From: Caldilineae bacterium
Lineage (GTDB): Bacteria > Chloroflexota > Anaerolineae > JAAEKA01
DNA: 64,000 bases
Direction: 5' to 3'
Assembly (NCBI GenBank): GCA_020634555.1
Contig: JACKBK010000003.1
Location: 1 to 64,000 of the forward strand
Shown here in pieces: positions 26,984 to 37,594 of the stretch (position 1 is its first letter; each line of letters opens with the position of its first letter). The notes under the pieces were generated by a model, which had not been told where the DNA came from, ran no database searches, and saw nothing but the letters and a program-made list of their open reading frames with translations. The position numbers and the translations under genes are program-made.

Positions 26984-28780
26984 TCAAGCTGCCCGCAACA
27001 GGCCGGCGAAACAAAGCAGCGCGGCTGCCAGCAGCACCGCGTTAGCCCGCCGCGGGTGGTTGGCGAAGGCCAGCAAGCGGTCAAGGCCGATCAACAACAG
27101 GCCGGTGATCGGAACCAGCGCGCCGAACAGATAGCGTCCCTGGGGCTGCCACTCCCGGCCAATCATAGGCAGGATCGCCAGCAGGATCGCCAGCAGAGCC
27201 GCGGCAAGCCAACTGGCCGTCACATTGCGCAACGGCGCGGCGCGGTCGCGCAGCACCCACAGGACACCGAGACCGCCGGCCAGACAAACGACCGCCAACA
27301 CACCATAGACCCAGATCGGTAGCGGCGCTTGCAGCCAGCCGAAGTTGCCCCAAAAACCGGGGAACAGCAGAGCGGTGTACACCAGGTAGCGTTGCCAGCC
27401 ATCTGTCGCGGCCGCTAACCGGGGGCGGAACTGTTGCCAGGTATCCGCCAGCGGCGCCAGCGCCACCGTTCCCAACCGCGCCGGGGCGTCGAATCCCGGA
27501 TTGGACAGCAACGGCTCAGCCAGCGTCGATCCATCGCCCGCGGTCAGTGTTACCTGCCGCACCAACAGGCTGCCCAGCTCAGCGGGGCTGTCACCGGCGC
27601 CTGGCGCAACGGTGACTTTGACGTGAAAGGTGGCCGAAGCGATGGTGTGAGTGACGGCCACGGTTTGCCACTGGTCACCGGCAACGAAGCGCGTCTGGCT
27701 CCAACCAGCCACATCGCGAACGGTTATTCGCCCCGGGGCGGCCCCTCCGTCAACGCTGCGCACCTGAGCGCTGAGGACCACAGGCTGGCTGCGCAGGTCC
27801 AGCGCTGCCGGCCCGGTGATGTTCTGGGTAATGCGGGTGAAGCCCAGCGGCGAGCGGTCAACCAGCTTGGTGGCCCAGCCATCGTCCAACAACACGCGCG
27901 AGGCGCTGAACGGCAGTCCCACAGAACGCCAGCCGGCCGGGACCGAAGTAGGCAACAGCGCGACGCCAATCAGAACAAGGACCGCAGCGGCCAGCGCTGC
28001 GATCAGCCGCTGCACCGGCCATCCTCTGCGGCGCAGACTGATCCAGCCTTGCACGACTGCCAACCCTGCCAGCCAAAGCAACAGGAACGCGCTGGTCTTC
28101 TTGGTTGCAACTGCCAGGCATGCCGCGGCCAGCGCGAGCAATATCCAGCGCCACCGCAAGCCTTGCCGCTGGATGCGCAGCACCGCAGCAAAGGAGACGG
28201 CTGCCATGGTTGCCGCAAGTCCGTCGTTGTTAGCTGAGCCGGCGATGAAGGCAGGCATCGGCAGCAAGAGCAGCACAGCCGGATGGACGACCCGCAGCGC
28301 GCTCGTCTGCCCGCCGCTCCACCCCCAGGCGACCGCCGCGCCTGCCACGCCATACAACAAGGCGCCAAACAACCGCATCAGACGTAAACGAGTCTCGATG
28401 CTGGCATTCAGGCCACAAAGTAAGGCAGGGATCAGATAATAGGTTGGCGGTTCGTCTCCCACCTGGCGACCGGAGCGAAGTAAAAAGGGGTCAGCCGCAA
28501 AGGAGGATGGCAGCGGGTCGGGTTGGGTCTCGCGCACCCGGCTCCAAAAGTCGTGCCGGTCCAGGCTGGCGATGATCTCGCGCTGTAAGCCGAGGTCAAG
28601 ATCGTCCCCGTTGACGGGGCGGTGCAGCTGCGCCAACAAACAGGCGTATTCTACGTGGCCCGGCTCATCGGGCGCCTGCCAGAGCGGTGTCAACAGGGCA
28701 AACGCAGCACTCACCAGCATCCCCAGCAGAAGAACCAGCCAGATCCAGCGCCTTTCGGGCAGCCCAGCCAGCCAGCGCAC
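26984..28780 (-). CDS. DUF2142-like membrane protein
   Basis: 598 residues from a GTG that directly follows the stop of the wzz-like gene. The motif TPLWQAPDEPGHVEY after the first helix is typical of DUF2142 / GT-C-like membrane proteins. About nine further helices are visible, split by a soluble beta-rich segment (about 280-420). Such proteins are thought to be lipid-linked sugar transferases of the GT-C fold acting on the outer face of the membrane, but the donor and acceptor are not known. Part of the same transcript as its neighbours. Confidence 0.78.
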   Translation of the reverse strand: MRWLAGLPERRWIWLVLLLGMLVSAAFALLTPLWQAPDEPGHVEYACLLAQLHRPVNGDDLDLGLQREIIASLDRHDFWSRVRETQPDPLPSSFAADPFLLRSGRQVGDEPPTYYLIPALLCGLNASIETRLRLMRLFGALLYGVAGAAVAWGWSGGQTSALRVVHPAVLLLLPMPAFIAGSANNDGLAATMAAVSFAAVLRIQRQGLRWRWILLALAAACLAVATKKTSAFLLLWLAGLAVVQGWISLRRRGWPVQRLIAALAAAVLVLIGVALLPTSVPAGWRSVGLPFSASRVLLDDGWATKLVDRSPLGFTRITQNITGPAALDLRSQPVVLSAQVRSVDGGAAPGRITVRDVAGWSQTRFVAGDQWQTVAVTHTIASATFHVKVTVAPGAGDSPAELGSLLVRQVTLTAGDGSTLAEPLLSNPGFDAPARLGTVALAPLADTWQQFRPRLAAATDGWQRYLVYTALLFPGFWGNFGWLQAPLPIWVYGVLAVVCLAGGLGVLWVLRDRAAPLRNVTASWLAAALLAILLAILPMIGREWQPQGRYLFGALVPITGLLLIGLDRLLAFANHPRRANAVLLAAALLCFAGLLRAA

Positions 28781-29995
28781 TCAGCTTGTCACGACCTGCT
28801 GCTCTGGCGACGGCGACCGGCTCTCGCGCAGTCCGAGCCACAGCGCCAACAGAGCGCCGGCGATTAACCCCAGCACGGCAGCTACAGCAAGCTGCGCCAT
28901 CCGCCGGGTCTGCACCGGAGCGGTGGGAGGCAAAGCCTCGCTGACGATGGTCAACTGGCTGGGATCGATGCGCTCCTGGATCGACGCTTCTTCAACCTTG
29001 CGCCACATGGTGTTGTAGGTCGAGCGGGCCAGGTTGAAGTCGCGCAACGCCGTTGAGTAGCGCTGCCAGTCGTCCGCCATGGTAGATTGCACGGCGTCCG
29101 ATTCGCTGGTCAACGCCTCTACTGTGCTGGCCAGTGACTGCTCCTCGGCCTGCAACGCGGCCAACAGTTGATCGGGCTGATCAAAGAGGCTCTGAGCCAA
29201 TTCCGGCGTCAGTTCACCGCGCGCGGCAAGGACTGGGCCAGACAATAATTCCCACGGCAGGTCCGCCAGCGCATCGGCGCTGCCAGCAGTTGGAACCTCA
29301 GCGGCCAGCAAGCGTACTGCATCCAGATCGGTCAGGTACTCTGCCAGGCGCTGATTGATCAAAGCCTGCTGGCCGCGATGGACGCTGGTGATCTCTTGTT
29401 CGTTGCTGAAATCGCTGTCGAAGAACATGCCGGTCTCGGTGCGTACCTGCGCCAGATTCTGTTCTGCTTCTTTCACGCGCTGGTCAGCCAAAGCAAGCTC
29501 GGCCTGATAGTTCTGCAACTCTGCGCCGACGCCAGTCACCTCGCGTGCCACCTGAACGAAGGCGTCCGCCCAGACGTTGGCAACAGCAGATGCCTGTTGA
29601 GGCGTATTGGCAGTGGCTAGCACCTGGATCGAAGAGGCATCGCCGGCGCGCAACGTCACAGCCGCCAGCAACTCGTCAGGCGTGGCTCCTGGCATCTCGC
29701 CGGAGGCATTGAGTTGCTCGGCTGCCATGGTTGCGACGCGGCTGCTGCGGCCAACAACCAGAAACTCGCGCTGGTAATCGCGCCGGTTGTCTATGTAGGG
29801 GAGAATGCTGGCATCGAAGCGCCACTGGTAGAGAGGCGACGTGGCGATCAGGGTTGCGGTGGCCTGATAATGTTTTTGCTGCGTTGCACCAAAGGCAAAA
29901 GTGACAGCCAACGCCAGCAACATACCGCCCAGCAACAACCACCAACGACGGCGCAGCGCGCCTAAATATGCGTGCAGATCGATTTCGTCAGACAT
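28781..29995 (-). CDS. Wzz-type chain-length / polysaccharide co-polymerase protein
   Basis: 404 residues. An N-terminal cytoplasmic stub (IDLHAYLGALRRRWW) leads into the first transmembrane helix (about 20-36). A large periplasmic coiled-coil region follows (LADQRVKEAEQNLAQVR), and a second helix lies near 370-390 (AVAAVLGLIAGALLALWLGL). This is the Wzz/BexC layout without a C-terminal tyrosine-kinase domain. It would control the length of an exported polysaccharide. It is the first gene of the nine-gene operon, with AAGGA five bases before the ATG and a promoter at 30032-30061. Confidence 0.85.
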   Translation of the reverse strand: MSDEIDLHAYLGALRRRWWLLLGGMLLALAVTFAFGATQQKHYQATATLIATSPLYQWRFDASILPYIDNRRDYQREFLVVGRSSRVATMAAEQLNASGEMPGATPDELLAAVTLRAGDASSIQVLATANTPQQASAVANVWADAFVQVAREVTGVGAELQNYQAELALADQRVKEAEQNLAQVRTETGMFFDSDFSNEQEITSVHRGQQALINQRLAEYLTDLDAVRLLAAEVPTAGSADALADLPWELLSGPVLAARGELTPELAQSLFDQPDQLLAALQAEEQSLASTVEALTSESDAVQSTMADDWQRYSTALRDFNLARSTYNTMWRKVEEASIQERIDPSQLTIVSEALPPTAPVQTRRMAQLAVAAVLGLIAGALLALWLGLRESRSPSPEQQVVTS

Positions 29996-30031
29996 ATTCC
30001 TTCACAGGGTGATCAGAGTCGGTAGGGCGGC

Positions 30032-30061
30032 ATTATAGCACCCTGCAAATGGTTTCCGCAA
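30032..30061 (-). promoter_or_regulatory. Promoter of the surface-polymer operon
   Basis: Read on the minus strand: TTGCGG (30056-30061), 18-base spacer, TATAAT (30032-30037). It leads into the wzz-like gene about 37 bases downstream. The spacing of the following eight genes (overlap to 102 bases) suggests a single long transcript. Confidence 0.6.
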
Positions 30062-30211
30062 GATGGATGGGCCACCGGTACACCGCCTGCTGTCTGACGT
30101 GTTGTGCAGTGCCCGGTTCAGATTGTCCTGGGATGGGTTCGTTTTTCCAGCATACACGCAGGAGTGCGCTTGCCCCTCACAGCGCAGAGTCAACGGCAGC
30201 CACGCTTCAAG

Positions 30212-30976
30212 CTAGTCGGTCAGGGCAGGGGTTGCATGCCCCGACGACTCTTTCCAAAGGCGCATACGGAAACGCCAGAGTTCTGCAAAGGCGCGCTTGA
30301 TCACATCCGGGCGCGCGCCGGTCTGTGAACCAGCCTGGCGCGGCAGGTGGCTGACCGGCACCTCGGCGAAGACATGGCCGGCGCGCTTGGACAGCACCAA
30401 CCACTCGGCGCTGAAGGTCGCGCCGCGGGAGTTGATAGAGGGCGCGACTGCGTTGAAGGTGTGCCGGCGGAAGAGCTTGAATGCGCAGTCGATGTCGCGC
30501 GCGGTGTAGCCAAAGAGAAGCGTCACCAACGAGCTCCAGCCGTGGCCGAAAAGAACACGGGCAAACGGGTCGCGGCGGGGAGAGCGGTAACCGACCACCA
30601 TTTCCGCGTCATCCAGACAGGCTGCCAACAGGTCGATCTCCTCCAGCTTGAACTGGCGGTCGGAGTCGGTGAAGAAGATTACATCCTTGGTCGCGTTGCT
30701 CAGGGCTGTGAACACCGCCGCGCCGTAACCCTGGTTGACCTCGTGGTCCACAGGACGAAGCTGCGGGTAGTCAACCGCCAGTTCACGCAACACGTCACCG
30801 GTGCGGTCCTTGCTGCCATCGTTGGCCACAACGATCTCGAAGTCGTCGAAGCGCTCGTCCATAACCGCCGCAACGTCAGCGATCATGCCCGGCAGGTTTG
30901 CTTCCTCGTTGTAGGCCGGCATACACACCGACACACTGAACGGGTATTTGGTTCTCTCAACTGTGTGTTCACTCAC
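30212..30976 (-). CDS. Family 2 glycosyltransferase (dolichol-phosphate-mannose-synthase-like)
   Basis: 254 residues from the GTG at 30976, which has CAGGA a suitable distance upstream; a TTG eight codons further upstream (31000) is possible. GT-A fold signs: SVCMPAYNEEANLP, VVANDGSKDRTGDVL, and the DxD-type site FFTDSDRQF. A late DIDCAFKLFRR motif is typical of DPM1-like polyprenyl-phosphate sugar transferases. No C-terminal membrane helices are present. It probably makes a polyprenyl-phosphate sugar used by the large GT-C-like proteins of this cluster. It is separated from the wzz operon by about 200 bases and has its own upstream region with a 14-bp palindrome. Confidence 0.87.
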   Translation of the reverse strand: MSEHTVERTKYPFSVSVCMPAYNEEANLPGMIADVAAVMDERFDDFEIVVANDGSKDRTGDVLRELAVDYPQLRPVDHEVNQGYGAAVFTALSNATKDVIFFTDSDRQFKLEEIDLLAACLDDAEMVVGYRSPRRDPFARVLFGHGWSSLVTLLFGYTARDIDCAFKLFRRHTFNAVAPSINSRGATFSAEWLVLSKRAGHVFAEVPVSHLPRQAGSQTGARPDVIKRAFAELWRFRMRLWKESSGHATPALTD

Positions 30977-31024
30977 GGGTTTATCCTGTTCACAAAACAA
31001 AAGGGGTTGGGTCGATTGCTTATC

Positions 31025-31038
31025 ATTACGTACGTAAT
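31025..31038. promoter_or_regulatory. 14-bp perfect palindrome upstream of the GT2 gene
   Basis: ATTACGTACGTAAT is a perfect palindrome about 50 bases upstream of the glycosyltransferase start. It could be an operator or be chance; no -10/-35 pair is clearly visible next to it. Confidence 0.35.
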
Positions 31039-31092
31039 CTCAGATGCAGATTGGATTGCGGCTATTACAACCTGAAAGGCAACTACTCAACC

Positions 31093-31389
31093 TTACTCCA
31101 CACACCCCACCAGCCGTTCCTTGTATCGCCGGCCGCGGCGTTTGATTTCGTCCTCGCGCTTCAGGGCGGCGGAGCGGCTGGGCTGCGGCTCGGCATACAC
31201 CAGCTCCACCGGCCCATGCTGACGGGTGTAGCGGGCGCCGCGGCCGGCGTTGTGCTCGGCCACCCGGCGCGGCACATCGGTGGTCCAGCCGGTGTAATAG
31301 CTGCCATCGGCGCAGCGGACGATGTAGACGAACGCAGGCGGGTCGTTTGTAGAACTTGTAGCGGGGAGGTCTTCGGTCACGCCTGTCAT
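31093..31389 (-). CDS. GIY-YIG domain protein (YhbQ/UPF0213 type)
   Basis: 98 residues from the ATG at 31389; the frame stays open further upstream but the family begins near the FVYIVRCADGSYYTGWT motif (the GIY-YIG core, here YIV and YTG). The conserved arginine and the helix NAGRGARYTRQHGPVELV follow, and a basic C-terminus (RRGRRYKERL) closes the protein. Small stand-alone GIY-YIG proteins of this kind are usually assigned to DNA structure or repair functions without firm biochemical proof. Confidence 0.88.
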   Translation of the reverse strand: MTGVTEDLPATSSTNDPPAFVYIVRCADGSYYTGWTTDVPRRVAEHNAGRGARYTRQHGPVELVYAEPQPSRSAALKREDEIKRRGRRYKERLVGCVE

Positions 31390-31485
31390 TGTATCTATCC
31401 GCTGCACCGCGTCAACCTGCGGCCTACTTTCCTCCCTCCATGACAGCACGCCGCCAGAACAGTTACGCGCAATCTAGAAATAGCA

Positions 31486-31491
31486 TATAAT
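31486..31491 (+). promoter_or_regulatory. Possible -10 box of the YqeC-MocA gene
   Basis: TATAAT about 58 bases upstream of the ATG. The matching -35 region (TTACGC at spacing 17) is weak, so the assignment rests mainly on the -10 match and on position. Confidence 0.4.
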
Positions 31492-31548
31492 GCGCAGCGC
31501 GAGGTGGCAGTCACCCAAAGTAGTTCCACCTGACCGCACCAGATTCCC

Positions 31549-32931
31549 ATGGATTTACTCACCGCGCTGCGCATTGACAGCCTCTCCGCCAATCTGTGTA
31601 TCGCCCTGGTTGGCGCTGGCGGCAAATCTACCCTGCTGTTCAGACTCGGCAGCGAGTTGGCAGCTACAGGCCGCCAGACACTGCTGTCCACAACCACTAA
31701 AATCTGGACACATCAGATGGACCAGGCGCCTTTCGCTGTCATCAATACCAGCGAAGCTCTGCTGGCGGGCAAGCTGCCGGCCGCGCTGCGCGGCCACCGG
31801 CAAGCGCTGGCGCTGGCGGGGCCTTCCAGCGAGACCGGTAAAATGCAGGGCCTGTCGCCGGAGACGGTCTGCCGGCTGGCTGCGCTGTCTGACGTACACG
31901 CTGTGGTTGTTGAGGCGGACGGCAGCCGCGAGCGGCCCCTCAAGGCGCCCGCCGAGCACGAGCCGGTGATCCCATCTTGCGCGACCCACGTCATCAACGT
32001 GATCGGCATGGGCGTGCTGGGCAAGCCGCTGAACAGCGACTGGGTACACCGGCCGGAGCGAGCCGCTCAACTGACCGGCTTGCGTCTCGACGAACCGATC
32101 ACGTCCGAAGCCCTCGCGCGGCTGGCTGCCCAACCGGCTGGCGGGCTAAAGGGCCATCCCCCCGGCGCACAGTCGCTGCTCTACCTCAATCTGAAGGGGA
32201 GCGACGCGCCGGCAACGCTGGACGCGGCCCGCCAGATCGCGCGCGCGGTGCTGTCCCAACCCACGGCCAGCGAACAGACGTACCGCGCCGTCCTCATTGG
32301 CAGCGCAGCCGCCGATCAACCGGTGGTCGAGGTCCATGGGCGGGTTGCCGGTGTCGTTCTGGCCGCCGGACGCGGCAGCCGGCTTTCCGGTGATCTGCCC
32401 AAGCAGTTGTTGCCTTGGGACAACGGCGACACCCTGGTCAGCTACGCCGTCAAAACAGCCCTGGCATCGCCGTTACTGCACAACGTCCTGGTAGTGACTG
32501 GTTACCGGCGTGATGACATCGCGGCCGCGGTGGCAGGCAAGCCGGTGCAGATCGTCGCCAACCCCGCCTGGGCGTCTGGACAGTCCGGCAGCGTACGGGC
32601 CGCGGTGGATTCGTTGGCGCCGGAGATGACCGCAGCCGTCTTCCTGCTGGCAGACCAGCCCACCGTTGTCACGGACACCATCGACTCGCTGGTGGAGGCG
32701 CACCAGCGCAGCCTGGCGCCGGTCGTAGCGCCGCTCTATCGCGGTGGACGGCGCGGCAATCCGGTACTTTTCGACCGCGCGGCCTTTGCCAAGCTGGCCG
32801 CGCTCACCGGCGACGTGGGCGGGCGGGCGTTGCTGGACAGCTACGGCGACCGCGTGCAACATATCCCGATCGACCAGCCGCAGCCACAGGGCATCGAGAC
32901 CTGGGACGATTATCGCCAAACAATGGGCTAA
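31549..32931 (+). CDS. YqeC-MocA fusion for molybdenum-cofactor maturation
   Basis: 460 residues. The N-terminal part (about 1-240) matches YqeC, the accessory protein of selenium-dependent molybdenum hydroxylases (ALVGAGGKSTLLFRLG P-loop; VVEADGSRERPLKAP). The C-terminal part (about 262-460) is a MobA/MocA-type nucleotidyltransferase (GVVLAAGRGSRLSGDLPKQLL, VTGYRRDDI, LLADQPTV, RGNPVLFDR). MocA makes the cytosine dinucleotide form of the molybdenum cofactor. A fusion of the two is less common than separate genes. The nearby tungsten/molybdenum-type aldehyde oxidoreductase (34520-36406) is a pterin enzyme, but it uses a different cofactor form, so a functional link is only a possibility. Confidence 0.85.
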   Translation: MDLLTALRIDSLSANLCIALVGAGGKSTLLFRLGSELAATGRQTLLSTTTKIWTHQMDQAPFAVINTSEALLAGKLPAALRGHRQALALAGPSSETGKMQGLSPETVCRLAALSDVHAVVVEADGSRERPLKAPAEHEPVIPSCATHVINVIGMGVLGKPLNSDWVHRPERAAQLTGLRLDEPITSEALARLAAQPAGGLKGHPPGAQSLLYLNLKGSDAPATLDAARQIARAVLSQPTASEQTYRAVLIGSAAADQPVVEVHGRVAGVVLAAGRGSRLSGDLPKQLLPWDNGDTLVSYAVKTALASPLLHNVLVVTGYRRDDIAAAVAGKPVQIVANPAWASGQSGSVRAAVDSLAPEMTAAVFLLADQPTVVTDTIDSLVEAHQRSLAPVVAPLYRGGRRGNPVLFDRAAFAKLAALTGDVGGRALLDSYGDRVQHIPIDQPQPQGIETWDDYRQTMG

Positions 32932-32974
32932 CCTTGCCAGTTTCCCAATCTACCAACTATTCAGGAGACGATCC

Positions 32975-34498
<1,524 letters not shown>

Positions 34499-34519
34499 CG
34501 CGGGCTGAATGCCTGAACG

Positions 34520-36406
34520 CTAGCTGGCAAAGGAACCGGCCAGCTCAAGCAAGCCCAGCGATTCCAACTTGTCCGCCCGCGGCAGGCCGGTGACCGGATC
34601 CCAGCCGCGCACGTCGTACAGCATGGCCAGCAGCGCCTCGAAGTCGGGGACGTACCCCTCAGTGCCGCCCGCCTCGATCTGTTGCAAGAACATCTTTGGC
34701 AGGCGGTCATCGGCGCGGGTTGCGCCCAGCCTGAAGTTCAGCAGCCGTTTGAAGTTGGTGATGCGCTCGCCCAACAGCAATATGTCGTCGTAGCCCACAT
34801 CCCAGCCGGTAATGGCACCCAGCATGCCCAGCAGGTTCTCCGCCGACACATCCTCAAAGTGGCAGATGATGGCCGCGTTGGTGAAGCTGCGGAAGTCCAT
34901 CAGGCGCGCGGCTGTCTCGACCATGTGGCGGTCCTCGGCGTGCCGTTCCAGCAACTCCAGCCCCAGCTCCGGTACCTCGCGGCCGCGGATCAGCTCGTAG
35001 TAATCGCCGGCCATGTGGTCGGCGCCGCGGCTGGCTGTGGCGTAGACCAGCGCCTGGCCGGAAAAGGCGCGCGGATCATGAAAGGCGCTCTCCAGCCCCT
35101 TGACCGTGACTGCCAGATCAGGCACACCGAAGTGCTGCGCCGTCGCGTCTGCACCTTCTGCCAGCAGATCACCGATTCCCTGCCGGTGCGCGATCATCTC
35201 CACCAGTTGCAGCATCGGCTGCGGATCGCCCCACGGCAGCGCCAGTCCATCGACATCGTCCGCAGCGATGATGCCCTCGTTGTAGAGATAGTAACACAGG
35301 CCGATGGTGCTGGCGCACGAGATCGTGTCCAGGCCGTGCAGGTTGCACAGATGGCCGGCCAACGCGGCCGCCTCCAGGTCGCTGCTGCCCACCAGCGCGC
35401 TGAAACCGATGGCCGTCTCGTACTCCGGCCCATCTACCCTGGGATGGTCGCTGCCGGTCACCGCGCTGCGCGCCACCGGGTAGTTGTCCAGGTGAATCTC
35501 GCGGCCGCAGGCAATGGGGCAGCGAAAGCAGGGCACATGGCGATCCAGCAGATCCATCAGCCCGCTGGCGTTGATAGTGTCCTCAATCGCCTCGTTGGAG
35601 CTGGCAGTGAAGTAGTTCAGCGGCACGTCGCCGTACATGTAGCCGATGTCCGCGCCCATGATGGTACCCGTCATGCGCAGGCTGACAGCGAACAGGTCAT
35701 CCACGACGAAGCGCATGGCGGCCCGCAACGACTCCTTGAACGCGTCCGGATCGGCCAGCGGCACGCCGGCCTTGCCGCCGCAAGCGATGGCCTTCAGCCG
35801 TTTGCTGCCCATGACAGCGCCCAGCCCGGTGCGCGCCGCTGCCCGCCCGTGGTCGTTCATCACCGCCGCGTACTTGACCAGGTTTTCGCCGGCGACGCCG
35901 ATGGTAGCAACGTGGATGCGCAGCCGGTCGCGCGCGACCGCTTCCTTGACACGATCCTGGGTGTCGTAGTGGTTGAGTCCCCAGAGGTGCGCCGCATCGT
36001 GCAGCGCCGCCTCCCCGTTCAGCACGCTGAGATAGACCGGCTGCGCGGCCTGGCCGGTGACGATGATGCCGTCGTAGCCGGCGTGGCGCAGGGCAGGTCC
36101 CCAGTGGCCGCCGCCGTTGGCCTCGCCCGTCATCCGGGTAGCCGGCGAGCGTGAGACAACACTGTAACGGCCCGCTGCCGGCACCTGTGTGCCGACAAAC
36201 GGGCCGGTCATAAAGATCAGCGGGTTGTCCGGACCCAGCGGGTCTGTATCCCCGGTGATGTAGTCAGCCAGATAGCGCGCACCCAGCCCGCTGCCGCCGA
36301 CGAACTGACGTGCGTAGCCGGCGTTCAGCGGTTCATCCCAGACGCGTCCCGCCGTCAGGTCGACGCGCAAAATCCTGCCCAGGTAGCCGGGGAGAGTCGT
36401 GGTCAT
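34520..36406 (-). CDS. Aldehyde:ferredoxin oxidoreductase (tungsten/molybdenum pterin enzyme)
   Basis: 628 residues. It has the AOR N-terminal domain (GYLGRILRVDLTAGRV, GGSGLGARYL, GRYSVVSRSP, GANGGG-like pterin loop EANGGGHWGP) and the 4Fe-4S motif Cys293-x2-Cys296-x3-Cys300, with a likely fourth ligand near NAAIICHFED. The fold is that of the AOR family, which oxidises aldehydes to acids with ferredoxin as acceptor. Placed eight bases after an iron-dependent alcohol dehydrogenase gene, it would handle the aldehyde produced by that enzyme, or the reverse reaction. Whether W or Mo is used cannot be decided from sequence. Confidence 0.92.
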   Translation of the reverse strand: MTTTLPGYLGRILRVDLTAGRVWDEPLNAGYARQFVGGSGLGARYLADYITGDTDPLGPDNPLIFMTGPFVGTQVPAAGRYSVVSRSPATRMTGEANGGGHWGPALRHAGYDGIIVTGQAAQPVYLSVLNGEAALHDAAHLWGLNHYDTQDRVKEAVARDRLRIHVATIGVAGENLVKYAAVMNDHGRAAARTGLGAVMGSKRLKAIACGGKAGVPLADPDAFKESLRAAMRFVVDDLFAVSLRMTGTIMGADIGYMYGDVPLNYFTASSNEAIEDTINASGLMDLLDRHVPCFRCPIACGREIHLDNYPVARSAVTGSDHPRVDGPEYETAIGFSALVGSSDLEAAALAGHLCNLHGLDTISCASTIGLCYYLYNEGIIAADDVDGLALPWGDPQPMLQLVEMIAHRQGIGDLLAEGADATAQHFGVPDLAVTVKGLESAFHDPRAFSGQALVYATASRGADHMAGDYYELIRGREVPELGLELLERHAEDRHMVETAARLMDFRSFTNAAIICHFEDVSAENLLGMLGAITGWDVGYDDILLLGERITNFKRLLNFRLGATRADDRLPKMFLQQIEAGGTEGYVPDFEALLAMLYDVRGWDPVTGLPRADKLESLGLLELAGSFAS

Positions 36407-36414
36407 AACAGGGG

Positions 36415-37569
36415 TTAGAAGTCGACCGGTCGTCCTTCGTAGGCGTACAAGAACAGGTCGGCGAACTCCTCGGGAGTTGGCACGCGCGGGCTGCTGGCAG
36501 CGGCATCGTTCTCGCCGCTCTCGATCATGCCCGGAATGGCGGCCACGTACGCGTCGCGGTCGATACCCAACTCAGCGCCGGACATGGGTTGTCCGATGGC
36601 GCGCATCAACTCGCGTACCGCCTCGATCAGGCTCCGTGCGCCCTCATCCACCGTCACGGCGGGCAGCCCAAGAAAACGCGCGATGTCGGCGTAGCGTTCG
36701 CCGGAAACCGGCAGGCTGTACTCCATGGTGTAGGGCAGGTACATGCCAACTGCCCGGCCGTGTGGAATCTTGAAGAACGCGCCGAGAGGATGTCCCAGCG
36801 CGTGGGAGGTGGATGCCTGGGAATTGCTCATGGCCAGCCCGCTGATACTGGACGCCAGGTGCATGTTGCTGCGAGCTTCCTCATCGCCAGCCACCGAGGC
36901 TTGCAGGTTCTGGAAGATCATGCGGATGGCATGGAGGCACAGCCCATCGGCGAACTCGTTGCGCCAGGTGCTGGTATAGGACTCGATAGCCTGGGCCAGC
37001 GCGTCCATCCCTGTGTCAGCTGCCAGCCGCGCCGGCATTTTCAGCACCATTTCCGGGTCAACCAGAGCGACGTCAGCGATCAGCTCACGGGAACCGAGCA
37101 CCAACTTTCTATGTGCTTCCACATCGGAAATGACAACCATCCAGGTACACTCGGAACCGGTGCCGCTGGTGGTCGGAATCGTCACCAGCCGCGCTTTCTG
37201 GCGAATGTTCAGCGGAATCAGCGGACTGATCTCGTCCGGCTCAAGGTCAGGCCGCTCGTAGAGCGCCCACATGGCCTTGGCGCCATCCATGCATGAACCG
37301 CCGCCGAGACCGACGACCCAATCGGGCGCGAAATCAGCCATGATCCGCGCCCCGCGCTTGACGGTTTGCAAGGATGGCTCAGGCTCGACCTGGTCAAAGA
37401 CGGCAACGGTCATGCCGGCATCCTCGAAACGGCGACGAATATCGTCGGCATAGCCGAGGCTGGCCAGCACGGGGTCGGTGACGATAAAAGCGCGTTCGCC
37501 TTTCAACTCATCGATGTACTCGAGAGCGTCGTCTCCAAAGACAATCTGCGGGCTCGAAAAGAACCACAT
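36415..37569 (-). CDS. Iron-dependent (type III) alcohol dehydrogenase
   Basis: 384 residues from the ATG at 37569 (GGAG nine bases upstream). The nucleotide-binding turn is VVGLGGGSCMDGAKAM, followed by IPTTSGTGSE, DPEMVLKMPARLAADTGMDALAQAIESY and SHALGHPLGA, the conserved metal-ligand region of Fe-ADH proteins. It oxidises or reduces short alcohols with NAD(P). It is the second gene of the SCP2 / alcohol dehydrogenase / AOR unit, 25 bases after the SCP2 stop. The three together suggest conversion of an alcohol to an acid through an aldehyde, with reducing power passed to ferredoxin. Confidence 0.92.
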   Translation of the reverse strand: MWFFSSPQIVFGDDALEYIDELKGERAFIVTDPVLASLGYADDIRRRFEDAGMTVAVFDQVEPEPSLQTVKRGARIMADFAPDWVVGLGGGSCMDGAKAMWALYERPDLEPDEISPLIPLNIRQKARLVTIPTTSGTGSECTWMVVISDVEAHRKLVLGSRELIADVALVDPEMVLKMPARLAADTGMDALAQAIESYTSTWRNEFADGLCLHAIRMIFQNLQASVAGDEEARSNMHLASSISGLAMSNSQASTSHALGHPLGAFFKIPHGRAVGMYLPYTMEYSLPVSGERYADIARFLGLPAVTVDEGARSLIEAVRELMRAIGQPMSGAELGIDRDAYVAAIPGMIESGENDAAASSPRVPTPEEFADLFLYAYEGRPVDF

Positions 37570-37594
37570 TACATTTGCTCCTGCCGGTAACGGC

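Noticed and set aside
34682..36154. 490-codon plus-strand frame
   Set aside because: Antisense of the aldehyde:ferredoxin oxidoreductase gene, which has clear motifs.
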